Source of the DNA: Fontimonas thermophila
GTDB taxonomy: Bacteria; Pseudomonadota; Gammaproteobacteria; Nevskiales; Nevskiaceae
NCBI RefSeq assembly: GCF_900113085.1
Contig: NZ_FOOC01000003.1
Location: forward strand, 124,001 to 188,000
Direction of reading: 5' to 3'
Length of the DNA stretch: 64,000 nucleotides
Positions 62,412-64,000 of the stretch are shown piece after piece. The notes beneath the pieces were generated by a model that saw only the letters and a program-made list of their open reading frames with translations, had not been told where the DNA came from and ran no database searches. Each line of letters begins with the position of its first letter. Within the stretch, counting starts at the first letter, position 1. The position numbers and the translations under genes were made by a program.

Positions 62412-62894
62412 ATGCAGCAGCGCGTCGCCGACATTGCCCAGGAACTGCTCGCCCGCGGCGAGTGGCTCGCCGTCGCCGAGTCCTGCACCGGCGGCCTCAT
62501 TGCCAAGACGCTGACGGACGTTGCCGGCTCCTCGGCCTGGTTCGAGCGCGGCTACGTGACGTATTCCAATCGCGCCAAGCAGGCGCTGCTCGGCGTGCCC
62601 GAGGCAGTGATCCTGCACCACGGCGCGGTCAGCGAGGCGACGGTGCTGGCGATGGCCGGCGGCGTGCTGGTGCAGGCGCCGGTGCAGTGGGCGCTCGCGG
62701 TCACCGGCATCGCCGGACCTGGCGGCGGCAGCAGCGACAAGCCGGTCGGCACCGTCTGGATCGGTTGCGCGCAGCGCGACGGCGCCTGCGCGGCGCATCA
62801 TTTCCGCTTCGACGGCGATCGCGAGTCGGTGCGCATGCAGACCGCGCGCACCGCCCTGGACATCCTGCTCGACCGCCTGCGCCATGCTGGCTGA
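62412..62894 (+). CDS. pncC: Nicotinamide-nucleotide amidohydrolase PncC
   Basis: Deamidates nicotinamide mononucleotide to nicotinate mononucleotide in NAD recycling. The 160-residue protein corresponds to the CinA C-terminal domain: VAESCTGGLIAKTLTDVAGS, YVTYSNRAKQALLGVP, ALAVTGIAGPGGGSSDKPVG and VWIG. pncC/cinA directly upstream of recA is common. Its end overlaps the thpR start by 11 bases. Confidence 0.95.
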   Translation: MQQRVADIAQELLARGEWLAVAESCTGGLIAKTLTDVAGSSAWFERGYVTYSNRAKQALLGVPEAVILHHGAVSEATVLAMAGGVLVQAPVQWALAVTGIAGPGGGSSDKPVGTVWIGCAQRDGACAAHHFRFDGDRESVRMQTARTALDILLDRLRHAG

Positions 62895-63489
62895 ACCGAA
62901 GCGGCCGGCCATCAACCGGCTGTTTTTCGCGCTGTGGCCCAGTGCGGCGGTGCGCCAGGCCTGCGCTGAGGCGGCGCGCGGCCTGCGCATGCGCATGCAG
63001 CCGACCGGCTACCTGAGCCCGCCGGACCGTTACCACATCACGCTGCTGTTTCTCGGCGACTTCGTGCCGGCCGACAAGGAAGCGGCCGCGCGTCAGGCGG
63101 CGAGCCTGGTGCGCTCGCCGCCGTTCGCGCTGCGCCTCGATCAGGCCGGCAGCTTCCGCAATCGCGCGATCCCGTGGTGGCTGGGGATGCGCGAGCTGCC
63201 GCCGCAGCTGGAGCGCCTGCACGAGCGGCTGCGCGACGCCATGCTGCGCGTCGGCGTCACCCCCGACCGCATGCGCTTCGTGCCGCATCTGACCGTGGTG
63301 CGCGACGCCGGCAAGCCGCTGCCGCCGACGCCGGTGACGCCGATCGACTGGGCGGTCGACGAGTTCGTGCTGGTGCGCAGCCGGCTCGACCGCAATCCGG
63401 TCGAGTACGAGCTGCTCGGCCGCTGGCCGCTCACCGGCGCGCCGGACGAGGGCGCCGCGGCGCCGGATCAGCTCGCCTTGCCGCTGTAG
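62884..63489 (+). CDS. thpR: RNA 2',3'-cyclic phosphodiesterase ThpR
   Basis: A 201-residue 2H phosphoesterase. Both HxTx motifs are present: YHITLLFLGD and FVPHLTVVRD. The family opens 2',3'-cyclic phosphates and ligates tRNA halves in vitro. The start (ATG at 62884) overlaps pncC. recA follows after 256 bases. Confidence 0.92.
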   Translation: MLAEPKRPAINRLFFALWPSAAVRQACAEAARGLRMRMQPTGYLSPPDRYHITLLFLGDFVPADKEAAARQAASLVRSPPFALRLDQAGSFRNRAIPWWLGMRELPPQLERLHERLRDAMLRVGVTPDRMRFVPHLTVVRDAGKPLPPTPVTPIDWAVDEFVLVRSRLDRNPVEYELLGRWPLTGAPDEGAAAPDQLALPL

Positions 63490-63745
63490 CCCGGGAAGCG
63501 CGCAGCGCTGCCCGCGGCTGCCAGCGTCCCGGCCGGCGCTGCGCGCTCGCCGGGCGACGACCGGGCCTCGAAGCGGCAGGCGGGCCGGCGGCACGGCGCC
63601 CCCCGCTGTGGAAGAATACGGCGCCTCGGACGGATGCCGTGATTCGGTTCACAGAACCGCTGCCGCTGCGAGGGCATGGGGGCTCATGATTTGAGCCCGG
63701 CAAACGGCACACTTTCCGCCACACACACAAAACACGCAGGACTCC

Positions 63746-64000
63746 ATGGACGACAACCGCAAGAAGGCGCTGGAAGCAGCGCTGTCGCAGATCGAGCGCC
63801 AGTTCGGCAAGGGCGCGATCATGAAGATGACCCCGGGCGAGCAGCTGCGCGACGTCGAAACCGTCTCCACCGGCTCGCTGGCGCTGGACGTGGCGCTGGG
63901 CATCGGCGGCCTGCCCAAGGGCCGCGTCGTCGAGATCTACGGACCGGAATCCTCCGGCAAGACCACGCTGACGCTGCACGCGATCGCCGAGTGCCAGAAG
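63746..64000 (+). CDS. recA: Recombinase RecA, N-terminal part
   Basis: First 85 codons of RecA, cut by the window edge. It starts [20 protein letters not shown], has the conserved [20 protein letters not shown], and Walker [11 protein letters not shown]. RecA forms filaments on single-stranded DNA for homologous recombination and triggers LexA cleavage. Upstream, CTGTGGAAGAATACGG (63606-63621) resembles a LexA box with one mismatch in the outer bases, but it is 125 bases from the ATG and unproven. Confidence 0.97.
   Translation, partial: MDDNRKKALEAALSQIERQFGKGAIMKMTPGEQLRDVETVSTGSLALDVALGIGGLPKGRVVEIYGPESSGKTTLTLHAIAECQK

Noticed and set aside
61160-63016. 618-codon plus-strand frame across the dehydrogenase and pncC, plus a 560-codon minus frame over the same span
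   Set aside because: Both overlap two well-supported enzymes in other frames and are Arg/Ala-rich without motifs.

Overview
The window is one continuous stretch of a high-GC gammaproteobacterial chromosome. The gene neighbourhoods (pilS / PP0621 family / sucCD; lptD-surA-pdxA-rsmA with amgK-murU on the other side; a desT / desCB-type pair; pncC-thpR-recA) are those of Pseudomonas, Xanthomonas and the Nevskiales/Solimonadaceae. The DUF1302-DUF1329-YCF48-MMPL cluster points to the last group, but genus cannot be fixed by eye. No rRNA, tRNA, CRISPR array, insertion sequence or prophage is visible. Genes are packed tightly: no gene-free stretch exceeds 300 bases, the longest being 63490-63745 (256 bases, recA leader) and 7303-7516 (214 bases).

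Layout. 1-7302 is core metabolism and envelope: pilS (cut by the window edge), a small PP0621-family protein, sucCD, nadE, bamD, rluD, pgeF. 7517-14887 is a four-gene cluster of unknown function: a DUF1302 outer-membrane-type protein, a DUF1329 protein, a secreted YCF48-like beta-propeller and an MMPL/RND permease. After apaH, 15975-26550 is a complete tad/flp pilus locus: pilin, prepilin peptidase, TadE, CpaB, secretin, TadZ, TadA, TadB, TadC, TadD, a DUF3613 protein and a TadG-like protein. A large PAS-GGDEF-degenerate EAL protein follows directly. 29621-38786 holds a universal stress protein, rsmA, pdxA, surA, lptD (all minus) and amgK, murU, pmbA (plus), so outer-membrane biogenesis and peptidoglycan recycling sit back to back. 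38801-44621 holds a GNAT acetyltransferase, an MFS transporter, a DesT-like repressor divergent from a ferredoxin-reductase/fatty-acid-desaturase pair with two near-palindromic operators, and a ferredoxin-NADP reductase.

44816-54251 is an iron/heme accessory region. On the minus strand a TonB-dependent receptor with an unusual N-terminal membrane extension, a tandem HmuY-like lipoprotein, HugZ and a 48-residue membrane microprotein are joined by ATGA overlaps. A second minus operon (102-residue membrane protein, PepSY protein, DUF3325-like protein) follows. Each operon has a Fur-box-like site upstream. Divergent from the receptor are two split-barrel (PNPOx-fold) proteins, one fused to GAF and winged-helix-like domains, facing a hemerythrin-like protein.

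54420-61202 contains msrA and then a second accessory cluster: a secreted DUF4331 protein, a 73-residue lipoprotein, a TPR protein, a HupE/UreJ-like membrane protein with an EF-hand-like loop, and a convergent TonB receptor. The window closes with a leucine-dehydrogenase-like enzyme, pncC, thpR and the start of recA. The best places to look for an undescribed system are the heme operon with its divergent PNPOx/GAF genes and the DUF4331-to-HupE cluster.
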